Of a stretch of 64,000 nt of DNA, positions 13,288 through 21,379 are shown in pieces. Both the position numbers and the translations under genes were made by a program. The stretch lies in assembly GCF_030167915.1 (NCBI RefSeq), contig NZ_JARGNB010000004.1:62001-126000 (forward strand). The letters run 5' to 3'. Under the pieces are notes generated by a model, which saw only the letters and a program-made list of their open reading frames with translations, was not told where the DNA came from and did no database searches. The stretch's first letter is position 1; the number at the start of each line of letters is the position of its first letter. The DNA is from Aquabacterium humicola (GTDB taxonomy: Bacteria > Pseudomonadota > Gammaproteobacteria > Burkholderiales > Burkholderiaceae_C).

Positions 13288-15347
13288 GCCGGCACTTCCG
13301 CCCGCGTCTGCGCCAGCGGCAGCGTGAAGCGGAAGGTCGTGCCGCCGTCGCTGCCGGACTCGAAGTCGATCGCGCCGCCGTGCTGCTCGATCACCGTGCG
13401 GCACAGCGACAGGCCGAGGCCCATGCCTTCGTTGCGTGTCGTGAAGAACGGCGTGAAGAGCTTCTGGCCGACCTCGGGCGCGATGCCGGGGCCGGCGTCG
13501 CTGACCGAAAACGCGGCCCAGCGGCCCTGCACGACGCGTACCTTGAGCGTCAGCACCCGGCGCTCGAGCGGCGTCGCGTCGGACTCCATCGCCTGCATGC
13601 CGTTGCGCGCCAGGTTCAGCAGCACCTGCTCGACCATCGTGCGGTCGATCTTCAGCCGCGGCACCGGCTGCGGGATGTCGATCTCGATGCGCGCGCCGCT
13701 CTTGCGCGCCTGCAGCCGCACCAGCGGCAGCACCGATTCGATCAGCGCGTCGGCGGCGATGACCTCGTGCGCCTGGTGCCGGCGCCGCACGAAGTCGTGC
13801 ACGCTCTTGATCACCCGCCCAGCGCGCTCGGCCTGCTCGGCGATGCGCTGCAGGCCCTGGCGCAGCATGCCGTTGAGCTCCTCGGGGGGCAGCGGCGGCA
13901 GCGACGGCTGGTTGGTCTGCGGCGTGTCGTCCAGCAGGTTCAGCGAGCCGGTCGCGTAGCTGGCGATCGCCGCCAGCGGCTGGTTCAGCTCGTGCGACAG
14001 CAGCGACGCCATCTCGCCGACGGAGGCCAGGCGCGCGGTGGCCTGCAGCCGCTCCTGCTGCTGGCGCGACAGGTCCTCGACCTTGCGCTGCGCCGACAGG
14101 TCGACGACCGCGCTCATCCAGCCGGTGTGCTGGCCGCTGCGGTCCACCAGCGGGGCCTCGTAGACCATCACCGGGAAACGTTCGCCGTTGCGGCGCATGA
14201 AGACGGTCTCGTAGCCCTCGCGTGCCGGCTCGGCGATCGAGTCGGGCGCCAGGCGCTGCGCCTGGCGGTGGCGGTACAGCGGCACGTGTTCGGGCGGCCA
14301 GTACGGCGGGTCGGTCGCCTGCTTCAGCTCGTCGACGCTGAAGCCCACCATGTGGCAGAAGGCCGGATTGACGTAGACGATGCGGCCGTCGCGGTCGCGG
14401 GCGCGCAGGCCGGTGATCAGCGAGTCCTCCATCGCGCGGCGGAAGGCCAGCGCCTCGGCCAGCGCCTCTTCGGCGGCGGCGCGGCGGCGCGCATCGCGCA
14501 CCAGCAGCAGCACGACGACGAAGAGGCCCAGCGACAGGCCCAGCACCAGCGCGGTCGCCAGGTTCGGGATGAGGCTCGGGCGGCGCTCGACCGCATCGAC
14601 GCGCAGCTGCAGGCTGGTGCCGGCGAGATCGACCACGCGGTCGGCCACATAGACGCCCGCGCCGCGCACCGCGCCCGATCGCGCCAGCCGCGTGCCGTCG
14701 GCCTCGACGAACGAGATCTCGTGGCGGCGCGCGAACTCCGGCGGCCGCAGCTCGTCGAGCAGCGCGGTCAGCGCGATGCTGGCGACGCCGAAGCCGACGA
14801 GTTGCCCCGCCTCCTGCAGCGGCACGCAGACATCGACCACCTCGAGCCCGAGCCCGTTGTGCTGGGGCACGAACTGGCTGCGCGAGAACACCGGCGACAT
14901 CGTGCGCCGCGCCGACGCGCAGGCAACCTCCGTCTCGAGGTCCATCTCGGCGCGCGGCCAGCGGCTGAAGAGCGGGTCGCGGTACGGCGAATCGGCCGCG
15001 TCGTCGATGCGCAGGCCGGTGTCGCGGCGCTCGATGCGCACGATCTCGCGGTGCGTCTGCAGCAGCGCCGAAGCCTCCGTCTGCCAGGCCTGGCGGTCGG
15101 CGTGGCGGCGGTGCAGGGCCTGCAGGCCCTGCAGCACCAGCTGCGCACGCTGGCGGATCTCGGCGGCGACCAGCGTCGCGGTCTCCTCGGCGAGCTCCTG
15201 CGTGCGGCTCGATTCGTAGCTGACGGTCAGCGCGACGAGCAGGGTCTGCGCCACCAGCATCAGCATCACCAGCGCCGTCCACAGCAGCGCGCGGCGCCAG
15301 CGGCGTCGGGGGCCGAAGCTCATGCTGCGTGGCAAGTCGTCTCTCAT
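13284..15347 (-). CDS. PAS-containing sensor histidine kinase, DctS/FixL type
   Basis: This 687-residue kinase has a first membrane segment near 20-42, a large periplasmic sensor domain, and a second membrane segment near 275-297. A PAS domain (about 310-430, YVNPAFCHMVGFSVDEL) follows, then a HisKA domain with H452 in LLSHELNQPLA and a HATPase domain (NGMQAM, DAGPGIAPE, GMGLGLSLC). DctS of Rhodobacter has the same layout and similar length. The neighbouring divergent maeB suggests C4-dicarboxylate sensing, but the ligand is not shown by the sequence. It is co-transcribed with the regulator. Confidence 0.9.
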   Translation of the reverse strand: MRDDLPRSMSFGPRRRWRRALLWTALVMLMLVAQTLLVALTVSYESSRTQELAEETATLVAAEIRQRAQLVLQGLQALHRRHADRQAWQTEASALLQTHREIVRIERRDTGLRIDDAADSPYRDPLFSRWPRAEMDLETEVACASARRTMSPVFSRSQFVPQHNGLGLEVVDVCVPLQEAGQLVGFGVASIALTALLDELRPPEFARRHEISFVEADGTRLARSGAVRGAGVYVADRVVDLAGTSLQLRVDAVERRPSLIPNLATALVLGLSLGLFVVVLLLVRDARRRAAAEEALAEALAFRRAMEDSLITGLRARDRDGRIVYVNPAFCHMVGFSVDELKQATDPPYWPPEHVPLYRHRQAQRLAPDSIAEPAREGYETVFMRRNGERFPVMVYEAPLVDRSGQHTGWMSAVVDLSAQRKVEDLSRQQQERLQATARLASVGEMASLLSHELNQPLAAIASYATGSLNLLDDTPQTNQPSLPPLPPEELNGMLRQGLQRIAEQAERAGRVIKSVHDFVRRRHQAHEVIAADALIESVLPLVRLQARKSGARIEIDIPQPVPRLKIDRTMVEQVLLNLARNGMQAMESDATPLERRVLTLKVRVVQGRWAAFSVSDAGPGIAPEVGQKLFTPFFTTRNEGMGLGLSLCRTVIEQHGGAIDFESGSDGGTTFRFTLPLAQTRAEVPA

Positions 15348-15431
15348 GGCAGCGCCAGTGTCAAGCGCTGCGGAACGGTTTCGCTACGCAGTTTCGCGCA
15401 TGCGAGCGGTCATCGTGCACGGCCACACTCC

Positions 15432-15437
15432 TAGAAT
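15432..15437 (+). promoter_or_regulatory. -10 box upstream of maeB
   Basis: TAGAATCC lies 32 bases before the maeB ATG, between the divergent kinase gene and maeB. The -35 region is unremarkable, which would suit activator dependence. GGAG at 15456-15459 is the likely ribosome site. Confidence 0.5.
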
Positions 15438-15469
15438 CCGTGCCCCCCTGCCCGTGGAGTGTCCCGACG

Positions 15470-17764
15470 ATGCCCAGCTACGAAGAAAAGCGCGCCGAAC
15501 TGCGCCGCGCCGCGCTCGAATACCACGAGTTCCCGACCCCGGGCAAGGTGGCGATCGCCGCCACGAAGCAGATGCTCAACCAGCGCGACTTGGCGCTGGC
15601 CTATTCGCCGGGCGTCGCCGCGGCCTGCGAGGAGATCGTCGCCGACCCGGCGAACGCCTTCCGCTACACCTCGCGCGGCAACCTCGTCGCCGTGATCACC
15701 AACGGCACCGCGGTGCTCGGCCTGGGCGACATCGGCCCGCTGGCGTCCAAGCCGGTGATGGAAGGCAAGGGGGTGCTGTTCAAGAAGTTCGCGGGCATCG
15801 ACGTCTTCGACATCGAGGTCAACGAGAAGGACGTCGACAAGCTGGTCGACATCATCGCCGCGCTGGAGCCCACCTTCGGCGGCGTCAACCTCGAGGACAT
15901 CAAGGCGCCGGACTGCTTCTACGTCGAGCGCAAGCTGCGCGAGCGCATGAAGATCCCGGTCTTCCACGACGACCAGCACGGCACGGCGATCGTCGTCGGC
16001 GCGGCGCTGATGAACGGACTGAAGGTCACCGGCAAGAAGATCGACGAGATCAAGCTGGTCACCTCCGGCGCCGGCGCCGCGGCGCTGGCCTGCCTGAACC
16101 TGCTGCTGAAGCTGGGGCTGCCGCGCAAGAACATCTGGGTCACGGACCTCGCCGGTGTCGTCTGGCAGGGCCGCACGGAGCTGATGGACCCGGACAAGGC
16201 CGAGTTCGCGCAGGAAACCTCGATGCGCACGCTCGCCGAGGTGATCGCCGATGCCGACGTGTTCCTGGGCCTGTCGGCCGGCGGCGTGCTGAAGCCGGCG
16301 ATGGTCAAGTCGATGGCCACCAAGCCGCTGATCTTCGCGCTGGCGAATCCGAACCCCGAGATCATGCCGGAGGACGTCAAGTCGGTGCGCGATGACGCGA
16401 TCATGGCCACCGGCCGCACCGACTACCCGAACCAGGTCAACAACGTCCTGTGCTTCCCGTACATCTTCCGCGGCGCGCTCGACTGCGGTGCGACGACGAT
16501 CACCGACGCGATGGAGATCGCCGCGGTGCATGCGATCGCCGAACTCGCGCAGGCCGAGGAGAGTGATGTCGTCGCCAATGCCTACGGCGGCGCGAGCTCC
16601 AGCTTCGGCCCCGAGTACCTGATTCCGAAGCCCTTCGACCCGCGGCTGATGATGATGATCGCGCCGGCGGTCGCCAAGGCCGCGGCCGACTCCGGCGTCG
16701 CGCAGCGACCGGTCACCGACTACGACGCCTACCGCGAGAAGCTGCAGAGCTTCGTCTACGCATCGGGCCAGACGATGAAGCCGATCTTCAGCGTCGCGAA
16801 GAAGGCCGAGCGCAAGAACATCGCCTTCGCCGAGGGCGAGGACCGGCGCGTGCTGCGCGCGGTGCAGGTGGTGGTCGACGAGGGCCTGGCCAAGCCGTGG
16901 CTGGTCGGACGGGCGGCGATCATCCGCCGCCGCATCGAGAAGTACGGCCTGCGCCTGAAGGAAGGCAAGGACTACGAGGTCATCAACATCGACGACGACC
17001 CGCGCTACAAGGACTACTGGCAGACCTACCACCAGCTGACCGAGCGCAAGGGCGTCACCGAGCAGCTGGCGAAGATCGAGATGCGCCGGCGCCTGACCTT
17101 GATCGCCAGCATGCTGCTGCACAAGGGCGAGGTCGACGGCATGATCTGCGGCACCTGGGGCTCGACGCAGCAGCACCTGACGCACATCGACCAGGTGATC
17201 GGCCGCCGCGCCGGCGTCGGCACCTACGCCTGCATGAACGGGCTGATCCTGCCCAACCGGCAGGTCTTCCTGGTCGACACGCACGTCAACTACGACCCCA
17301 GCGCCCAGCAGCTGGCCGAGATCACCGTGCTGGCCGCCGAGGAGATGCTGCGCTTCGGCGTGCAGCCGAAGGCCGCGCTGCTGTCGCATTCGAACTTCGG
17401 CTCCAGCGACAAGCCCTCGGCGCTGAAGATGCGGGAAGCGCTGGGCCTGGTGCGCGAGCTCGCACCCTGGCTGGAGGTCGACGGCGAGATGCACGGCGAC
17501 GCGGCGCTGGACGCCAAGTACCGCGCCGAGCTGATGCCGCGCTCGACGCTGACCGGCGAAGCCAACCTGCTGGTGCTGCCGAACATCGACGCCGCCAACA
17601 TCGCCTACAACCTGCTGAAGACGGCGGCCGGCGGCGGCATCGCGATCGGCCCGGTACTGCTGGGTGCGGCCAAGCCGGCGCACATCCTGACGCCCTCGGC
17701 GACCGTGCGCCGCATCGTCAACATGACCGCGCTGACCGTCGCCGACGCCAACGCGGCGCGCTGA
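15470..17764 (+). CDS. maeB: NADP-dependent malic enzyme with phosphotransacetylase-like domain
   Basis: This 764-residue enzyme decarboxylates malate to pyruvate. The N-terminal malic-enzyme part (about 1-430) has [12 protein letters not shown], the [14 protein letters not shown] block and the NAD(P)-binding [17 protein letters not shown]. The C-terminal part (about 440-760) is the phosphotransacetylase-like domain typical of the large bacterial MaeB form (759 aa in E. coli). It usually acts as an allosteric domain. The frame is open upstream, but the GGAG site and homology favour this ATG. Its position opposite a DctSR-like system suggests regulation by C4-dicarboxylates. Confidence 0.96.
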   Translation: MPSYEEKRAELRRAALEYHEFPTPGKVAIAATKQMLNQRDLALAYSPGVAAACEEIVADPANAFRYTSRGNLVAVITNGTAVLGLGDIGPLASKPVMEGKGVLFKKFAGIDVFDIEVNEKDVDKLVDIIAALEPTFGGVNLEDIKAPDCFYVERKLRERMKIPVFHDDQHGTAIVVGAALMNGLKVTGKKIDEIKLVTSGAGAAALACLNLLLKLGLPRKNIWVTDLAGVVWQGRTELMDPDKAEFAQETSMRTLAEVIADADVFLGLSAGGVLKPAMVKSMATKPLIFALANPNPEIMPEDVKSVRDDAIMATGRTDYPNQVNNVLCFPYIFRGALDCGATTITDAMEIAAVHAIAELAQAEESDVVANAYGGASSSFGPEYLIPKPFDPRLMMMIAPAVAKAAADSGVAQRPVTDYDAYREKLQSFVYASGQTMKPIFSVAKKAERKNIAFAEGEDRRVLRAVQVVVDEGLAKPWLVGRAAIIRRRIEKYGLRLKEGKDYEVINIDDDPRYKDYWQTYHQLTERKGVTEQLAKIEMRRRLTLIASMLLHKGEVDGMICGTWGSTQQHLTHIDQVIGRRAGVGTYACMNGLILPNRQVFLVDTHVNYDPSAQQLAEITVLAAEEMLRFGVQPKAALLSHSNFGSSDKPSALKMREALGLVRELAPWLEVDGEMHGDAALDAKYRAELMPRSTLTGEANLLVLPNIDAANIAYNLLKTAAGGGIAIGPVLLGAAKPAHILTPSATVRRIVNMTALTVADANAAR

Positions 17765-17809
17765 CCCTGGCCCTGCTGCGGCGCAGCAGGAGTATCAGAT
17801 CCCGCAATT

Positions 17810-17853
17810 CACCATCGTGGTGCAATCCCCCCGGATTCCCGCGATGGTGTTTT
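17810..17853 (+). terminator. Nested-stem terminator candidate after maeB
   Basis: The outer stem CACCATCG/CGATGGTG (17810-17817 with 17842-17849) encloses an inner AATCC-CCCC-GGATT stem and is followed directly by TTTT. A separate 8-bp hairpin (CCTGCTGC-GGC-GCAGCAGG, 17772-17790) precedes it without a T-run. Together they probably end maeB transcription. Confidence 0.5.
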
Positions 17854-17858
17854 CGAGC

Positions 17859-17962
17859 ATTCCGCCCATTCGCTCTTGACAAGCGTGAAAACGGCGGAAT
17901 ATCTGATGTTTCCTCGATTGTGAGCGCACACTCAATTCCACTGGCCAGTGCCCAAAATTGAG
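17859..17962 (+). promoter_or_regulatory. Structured promoter/leader region upstream of the RNase gene
   Basis: This stretch is richer in A+T than its surroundings. ATTCCGCC (17859-17866) and GGCGGAAT (17893-17900) form an 8-bp inverted repeat around a perfect -35 TTGACA (17876-17881); a weak -10, TATCTG, lies at 17900-17905 with 18-base spacing. Downstream, CTCAATT/AATTGAG arms (17931-17937, 17956-17962) enclose the palindrome ACTGGCCAGT (17940-17949). These could be operators or a folded 5' leader. The promoter is the best sigma-70 match I see in the window. Confidence 0.45.
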
Positions 17963-18051
17963 GCAGCCGGCTTGAGTTCGTGGGGGCCTTCCGGTACCAT
18001 GCTGCCCTCAGAGTTCAGGGTAATCCCGTGGTTTGGGCCGGTCGGTCATCG

Positions 18052-18438
18052 ATGAGAGCAACAGTCGGAAGGTTAGGGCTCGCTTCGTTGATCGTGCTGT
18101 CGGCAATCGCCGGCGGCGGGTCCCAAGCCAAAAAACCGGTGGAGGACGCGGCGACGGTCGCCGTGTCCGCCCTGCCGGCCGAGGCTCAGCAGACGCATCG
18201 GTTGATCCACGCCGGCGGCCCCTTTCCTTACAGCAAGGATGGCACGGTGTTCGGCAATCGTGAACGGCTGCTGCCACGGCGCGAGCGGGGCTACTACCGT
18301 GAATACACGGTGCGAACACCCGGGTCGCGTGATCGCGGCGCCCGGCGCATCGTGTGCGGCGGCAGTCCACCGATTCGCCCTGAAGCCTGTTATTACACCG
18401 ACGACCACTACGCGAGCTTCAAGCTCATCGCGCAGTGA
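18052..18438 (+). CDS. Secreted guanyl-specific ribonuclease (RNase Sa/barnase superfamily)
   Basis: This 128-residue protein has a signal peptide (about 1-26) and a microbial RNase domain closely resembling RNase Sa: FPYSKDGTVFGNRE, LLPRRERGYYREYTV, then GSRDRGARRIVCGG and YYTDDHYASF. By comparison with RNase Sa (E54, R65, H85) the catalytic residues should be E84, R95 and H119. It would cleave RNA after guanosine once secreted. The ATG has little ribosome site; an in-frame GTG at 18028 behind CAGGG is an alternative. The next gene encodes a barstar-type inhibitor, 46 bases away. Confidence 0.88.
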   Translation: MRATVGRLGLASLIVLSAIAGGGSQAKKPVEDAATVAVSALPAEAQQTHRLIHAGGPFPYSKDGTVFGNRERLLPRRERGYYREYTVRTPGSRDRGARRIVCGGSPPIRPEACYYTDDHYASFKLIAQ

Positions 18439-18484
18439 TCGGCGAGACCTAGAACCACGTTCTGACATTCGGAGGATCGCGACC

Positions 18485-19045
18485 ATGCTGCTGCAGACCG
18501 TCCGTCCCAACATCGTCCAGGCCATTCGCGCCTATCGCGTCGAAGACCTGATGCAGGCTGCCGAAGGCGCGGGCCAGCATTTCCTCTACGCCAACCTGGT
18601 CGATGCGCAATCGAAGCAGGACGTGCTGGAGAAGATTGCCGAGTCCTTCCTGTTCCCGGCCCACTTCGGCAAGAACCTGGACGCGCTGTTCGACTGCATG
18701 ACGGACCTCGTGCACCGCGCCGGGTCCCAGCCGGGCTTCGTCGTCGTGCTTGAACAGCTGCCCGACAGCGCGAAGTTCGACCGCGAGGCGCGCGAGCAGC
18801 TGCTCGACGTCTTCCGCGACGCCGCCGACTTCTGGGCCGAGCGCCGCGTGCCCTTCCGCTGCTTCTACTCCTTCGCCGTCGCCCGCGGCGCCGAAGTCAG
18901 CGCCTGGGAGCGCGCCGAGCCCGTCCCGGCCGAGAAGCCGGCGCCGAAGGCGGTGTCGAAGAACGGCGTGAACCCGAACTTCGGCATGAACATGCCGATG
19001 ATGAGCAGCGCGTTCGACACCGCGATGTGGCTCAACGCCGCCTGA
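18485..19045 (+). CDS. Barstar-family ribonuclease inhibitor
   Basis: This 186-residue cytoplasmic protein contains a barstar fold (about 30-130). The key block HFGKNLDALFDCMTDL keeps the two aspartates of the barstar LDALWDCL segment that contact barnase (D35, D39); the intervening Trp is Phe here. It should bind and neutralise the upstream RNase before export. It is about twice the length of classical barstar (89 aa), with an N-terminal extension and a Met/Asn-rich tail (GMNMPMMSSAF). The ATG is set by GGAGG at 18471-18475. A strong terminator follows. Confidence 0.88.
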   Translation: MLLQTVRPNIVQAIRAYRVEDLMQAAEGAGQHFLYANLVDAQSKQDVLEKIAESFLFPAHFGKNLDALFDCMTDLVHRAGSQPGFVVVLEQLPDSAKFDREAREQLLDVFRDAADFWAERRVPFRCFYSFAVARGAEVSAWERAEPVPAEKPAPKAVSKNGVNPNFGMNMPMMSSAFDTAMWLNAA

Positions 19046-19067
19046 CGGCGCGCGCCCCACGCTGAAG

Positions 19068-19095
19068 AAGCGGCCCTGCGGGGCCGCTTTCGCTT
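19068..19095 (+). terminator. Rho-independent terminator after the barstar gene
   Basis: A 9-bp perfect stem AAGCGGCCC / GGGCCGCTT with a TGCG loop (19068-19089) is followed by TTCGCTT. It separates the RNase-barstar unit from the convergent surA-rsmA operon and may serve both. Confidence 0.75.
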
Positions 19096-19118
19096 GGGCA
19101 CGCGCTCAGAGCACGGGC

Positions 19119-19877
19119 TCAGAGTGCCTGCACCAGCGCGACGTACTCGGACACCGGCACCTCCTCGGCGCGCCGCTGCACGTCGAAGGTTCCGGCGAAG
19201 CCGCGCTGCTCCAGCCAGCGCCCGAGCGTGTGGCGCAGCAGCTTGCGGCGCTGCGAGAAGGCCACCGTCACCATTTCCGACAGCAGCGCCTCGTCCAGCG
19301 CCGGCGGCGTCGCCAGCGGCACCATGCGCACCACCGCCGAATCGACGCGCGGCGGCGGGTCGAAGGCCTCGGGCGGCACGTCCAGCCGCGTATCGATCGC
19401 ATAGCGCCACTGCAGCATCACCGACAGCCGGCCGAAATCCTTGCCGCCGGGGCCCGCCGCCATGCGGTCGACGACCTCCTTCTGCAGCATGAAGTGCTGG
19501 TCGCGCACGCGATCGGCCCAGCGCAGCAGGTGGAAGAGGATCGGCGTCGAGATGTTGTACGGCAGGTTGCCGATCAGCCGCAGCCGCTGGCCGGCGGCAT
19601 CGGCCAATGCGCCGATGTCCACCGTCAGCACGTCGGCCTCGATCACGGTGACGCCTTGCCGCTGGCGCCAGCGCGCCGCGAGGTCGCGGTCGAGCTCGAT
19701 CACCGTCAGCGCACCGCAGCGCTCGAGCACCGGCTGTGTCAGCGCCCCGAGACCGGGACCGATCTCGACCAGCGGCTCGCCGGGTTTGGGCGCGATCTCG
19801 CGCACGATGGCGTCGATCAGCGCCTCGTCGACCAGGAAATGCTGGCCGAAGCGCTTGCGCGGGATGTGCGCCCGCAA
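19119..19877 (-). CDS. rsmA: 16S rRNA dimethyladenosine transferase (KsgA)
   Basis: This enzyme of about 252 residues dimethylates the two adjacent adenines of the 16S 3'-terminal hairpin (A1518/A1519). The opening [17 protein letters not shown], the SAM-binding [15 protein letters not shown] and the catalytic NLPYNIST motifs are all clear. No ATG or GTG is available. In-frame TTG codons lie at 19910, 19895 and 19877; I chose 19877 because it gives the family-like [10 protein letters not shown] start. The 19910 TTG falls inside a junction repeat. It lies downstream of surA, the usual order. Confidence 0.92.
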   Translation of the reverse strand: MRAHIPRKRFGQHFLVDEALIDAIVREIAPKPGEPLVEIGPGLGALTQPVLERCGALTVIELDRDLAARWRQRQGVTVIEADVLTVDIGALADAAGQRLRLIGNLPYNISTPILFHLLRWADRVRDQHFMLQKEVVDRMAAGPGGKDFGRLSVMLQWRYAIDTRLDVPPEAFDPPPRVDSAVVRMVPLATPPALDEALLSEMVTVAFSQRRKLLRHTLGRWLEQRGFAGTFDVQRRAEEVPVSEYVALVQAL

Positions 19878-19905
19878 CGAGGCACGCTGGTTCAACGCGG
19901 GTCTT

Positions 19906-19993
19906 CCCAAGCGGCCGCCGCGGAACCGGCTCTGCCGGGCCGCTGGGGGCGCCCCCTTGAGGGGGAGGCGACGAAGTCGCTACGGGGGTGGGC
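19906..19993. repeat. Junction repeat, copy B
   Basis: This fills the surA-rsmA gap. It contains GGGCCGCTGGGGGCGCC, then CCCCCTTGAGGGGG (perfect arms around TTGA), then GGCGACGAAGTCGCTACGGGGG, a second small hairpin. The left end TTCCCAAGCGGCC matches the CCCCAAG ends of copies C and D and runs into the 5' end of rsmA. Confidence 0.65.
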
Positions 19994-19998
19994 CATCA

Positions 19999-21342
19999 TC
20001 ACTGCGGAGGCTCGCGCATCTCGATGTATGCGCGCAGCCGCAGGTCCTTGGTCCAGTCGAGGTAGGCCTGCTCGAAGCGCTGCTCGCGCAGCATGTTGCG
20101 AGCCTGTTCGCGCACCTGCTTCGGGTCGACCGCGACGTCGCGGCGGCCGACCACCTGGATCAGGTGCACCCCGAAGCGGGACACCACCGGCGCCGACAGT
20201 CCGTTCACCGGCAGCTTGTTCATCGTTTCCTCGAACTCGGGCACGAAGCTGCCGGGCGAGGTCCAGCCGAGGTCGCCGCCGTTGGGCGCGCTGCCGTCCT
20301 CGGACAGCTCCTTCGCGACATCCTCGAACTTGCGCTCGCCGCGCTCGATCTGCCGGCGCAACTGCTCCAGCCGGTTGGCGACCGCCTGCTGCGACGAGCG
20401 GTCCGACACCCGCATCAGGATGTGGCGCGCATTCGTCTGCGTCACCTTGAACGCGTCGCCCTCGCTGCGCTCGATGAGCTTGAGCAGGTGGAAGCCGGCG
20501 CCGCTGCGCACCGGCTGCGCCGTGACCTGGCCCGCCGACAGTCCCTTGACCGCGTCGACGAACAGGTCCGGCAGGCGCTTGGCCGAACGCTTGCCGATCA
20601 CGCCGCCGTTGGTACGGTTGCCGTCCTCGGACAGCTCGCGCGCGACCTTGCCGAAATCCTCGCCGGCGCGGATGCGCGCGGCGGCCTGCTCGATGCGCGC
20701 GCGGCGCTCGGCCACCACCGCTTCGCTGGCGCCATCGGGCACGGTGACGAGGACCTGTGCGATGTTCAGCTCGACGTCCGCCGCCGCTTCGCTGCGCTGC
20801 TGCTCGACGACGCGGTCGATGTCGGCGTCGGAAATGCGGATGCGGGCAGTGACCTCGCGCTCGCGCACGCGCTCGACCAGCATCTGGTCGCGCAGGTTGT
20901 TGCGGAAGCGCGTGTAGTCCATGCCCTCGGCGCGGATGCGCTCGCGCAGCTGCGTCGGGTTCAGCTGGTTCTGCGACGCGACGTTGGCCACCGCGCGCTC
21001 GAGCTCCTGGTCGTCGATCTTCGGGCCGTTCTCGCGCGCGTAAGTGCTCTGCACGCGTTCGTCGATCAGCGCGTCCAGCACCTGCTGGCGCAGCTGGTCG
21101 TCGGGCGGCAGGCGGGCATTGCTGCGCTGCGCATCAGCCCGGGTGCGCGCCAGGCGCTGCTCGAGCTCGAAGGCGGTGACGAGCTCGGAATTGATCACCG
21201 CGACGATGTAGTCGCCGTTGCGCGAAGCGCCGGATGCGGCGCTGCGGGCGCCTTGCGCCTGCGCCGGCAGCAGCGCCGCCGCGAGGGCCAGCATGAGCGT
21301 CGCGCGGGCACCGGCTCGGAGAAGGGAGTGAAGCTGGTTCAT
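19999..21342 (-). CDS. surA: Periplasmic chaperone/peptidyl-prolyl isomerase SurA
   Basis: This 447-residue outer-membrane-protein chaperone has a signal peptide (about 1-30), an N-terminal chaperone domain beginning YIVAVINSELVTAFELEQRL, and two parvulin domains (from about NIAQVLVTVP and NARHILMRV; each has the GG-F-H-L type core). A short C-terminal helix closes the fold. It delivers beta-barrels to the BAM complex. It follows lptD on the same strand after a 37-base gap, the conserved lptD-surA-rsmA order, and shares envelope assembly with bamE and lptE here. Confidence 0.96.
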   Translation of the reverse strand: MNQLHSLLRAGARATLMLALAAALLPAQAQGARSAASGASRNGDYIVAVINSELVTAFELEQRLARTRADAQRSNARLPPDDQLRQQVLDALIDERVQSTYARENGPKIDDQELERAVANVASQNQLNPTQLRERIRAEGMDYTRFRNNLRDQMLVERVREREVTARIRISDADIDRVVEQQRSEAAADVELNIAQVLVTVPDGASEAVVAERRARIEQAAARIRAGEDFGKVARELSEDGNRTNGGVIGKRSAKRLPDLFVDAVKGLSAGQVTAQPVRSGAGFHLLKLIERSEGDAFKVTQTNARHILMRVSDRSSQQAVANRLEQLRRQIERGERKFEDVAKELSEDGSAPNGGDLGWTSPGSFVPEFEETMNKLPVNGLSAPVVSRFGVHLIQVVGRRDVAVDPKQVREQARNMLREQRFEQAYLDWTKDLRLRAYIEMREPPQ

Positions 21343-21379
21343 GGATGGGGGCCGCTGTGAGGCCGCGGTGTGTGGCCGC

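Noticed and set aside
13288-15282. The open frame upstream of the FixJ-type regulator, giving 899 codons in all
   Set aside because: The extra part overlaps the kinase gene in another frame and reads as Arg/Ala-rich noise. Only the last 234 codons are the regulator.
17918-17940. TTGTGAGCGCACACTCAATT resembles a lac-type operator
   Set aside because: The dyad is only partial when compared with its own reverse complement, and no LacI-family gene is near. It is better explained by the larger CTCAATT/AATTGAG structure.
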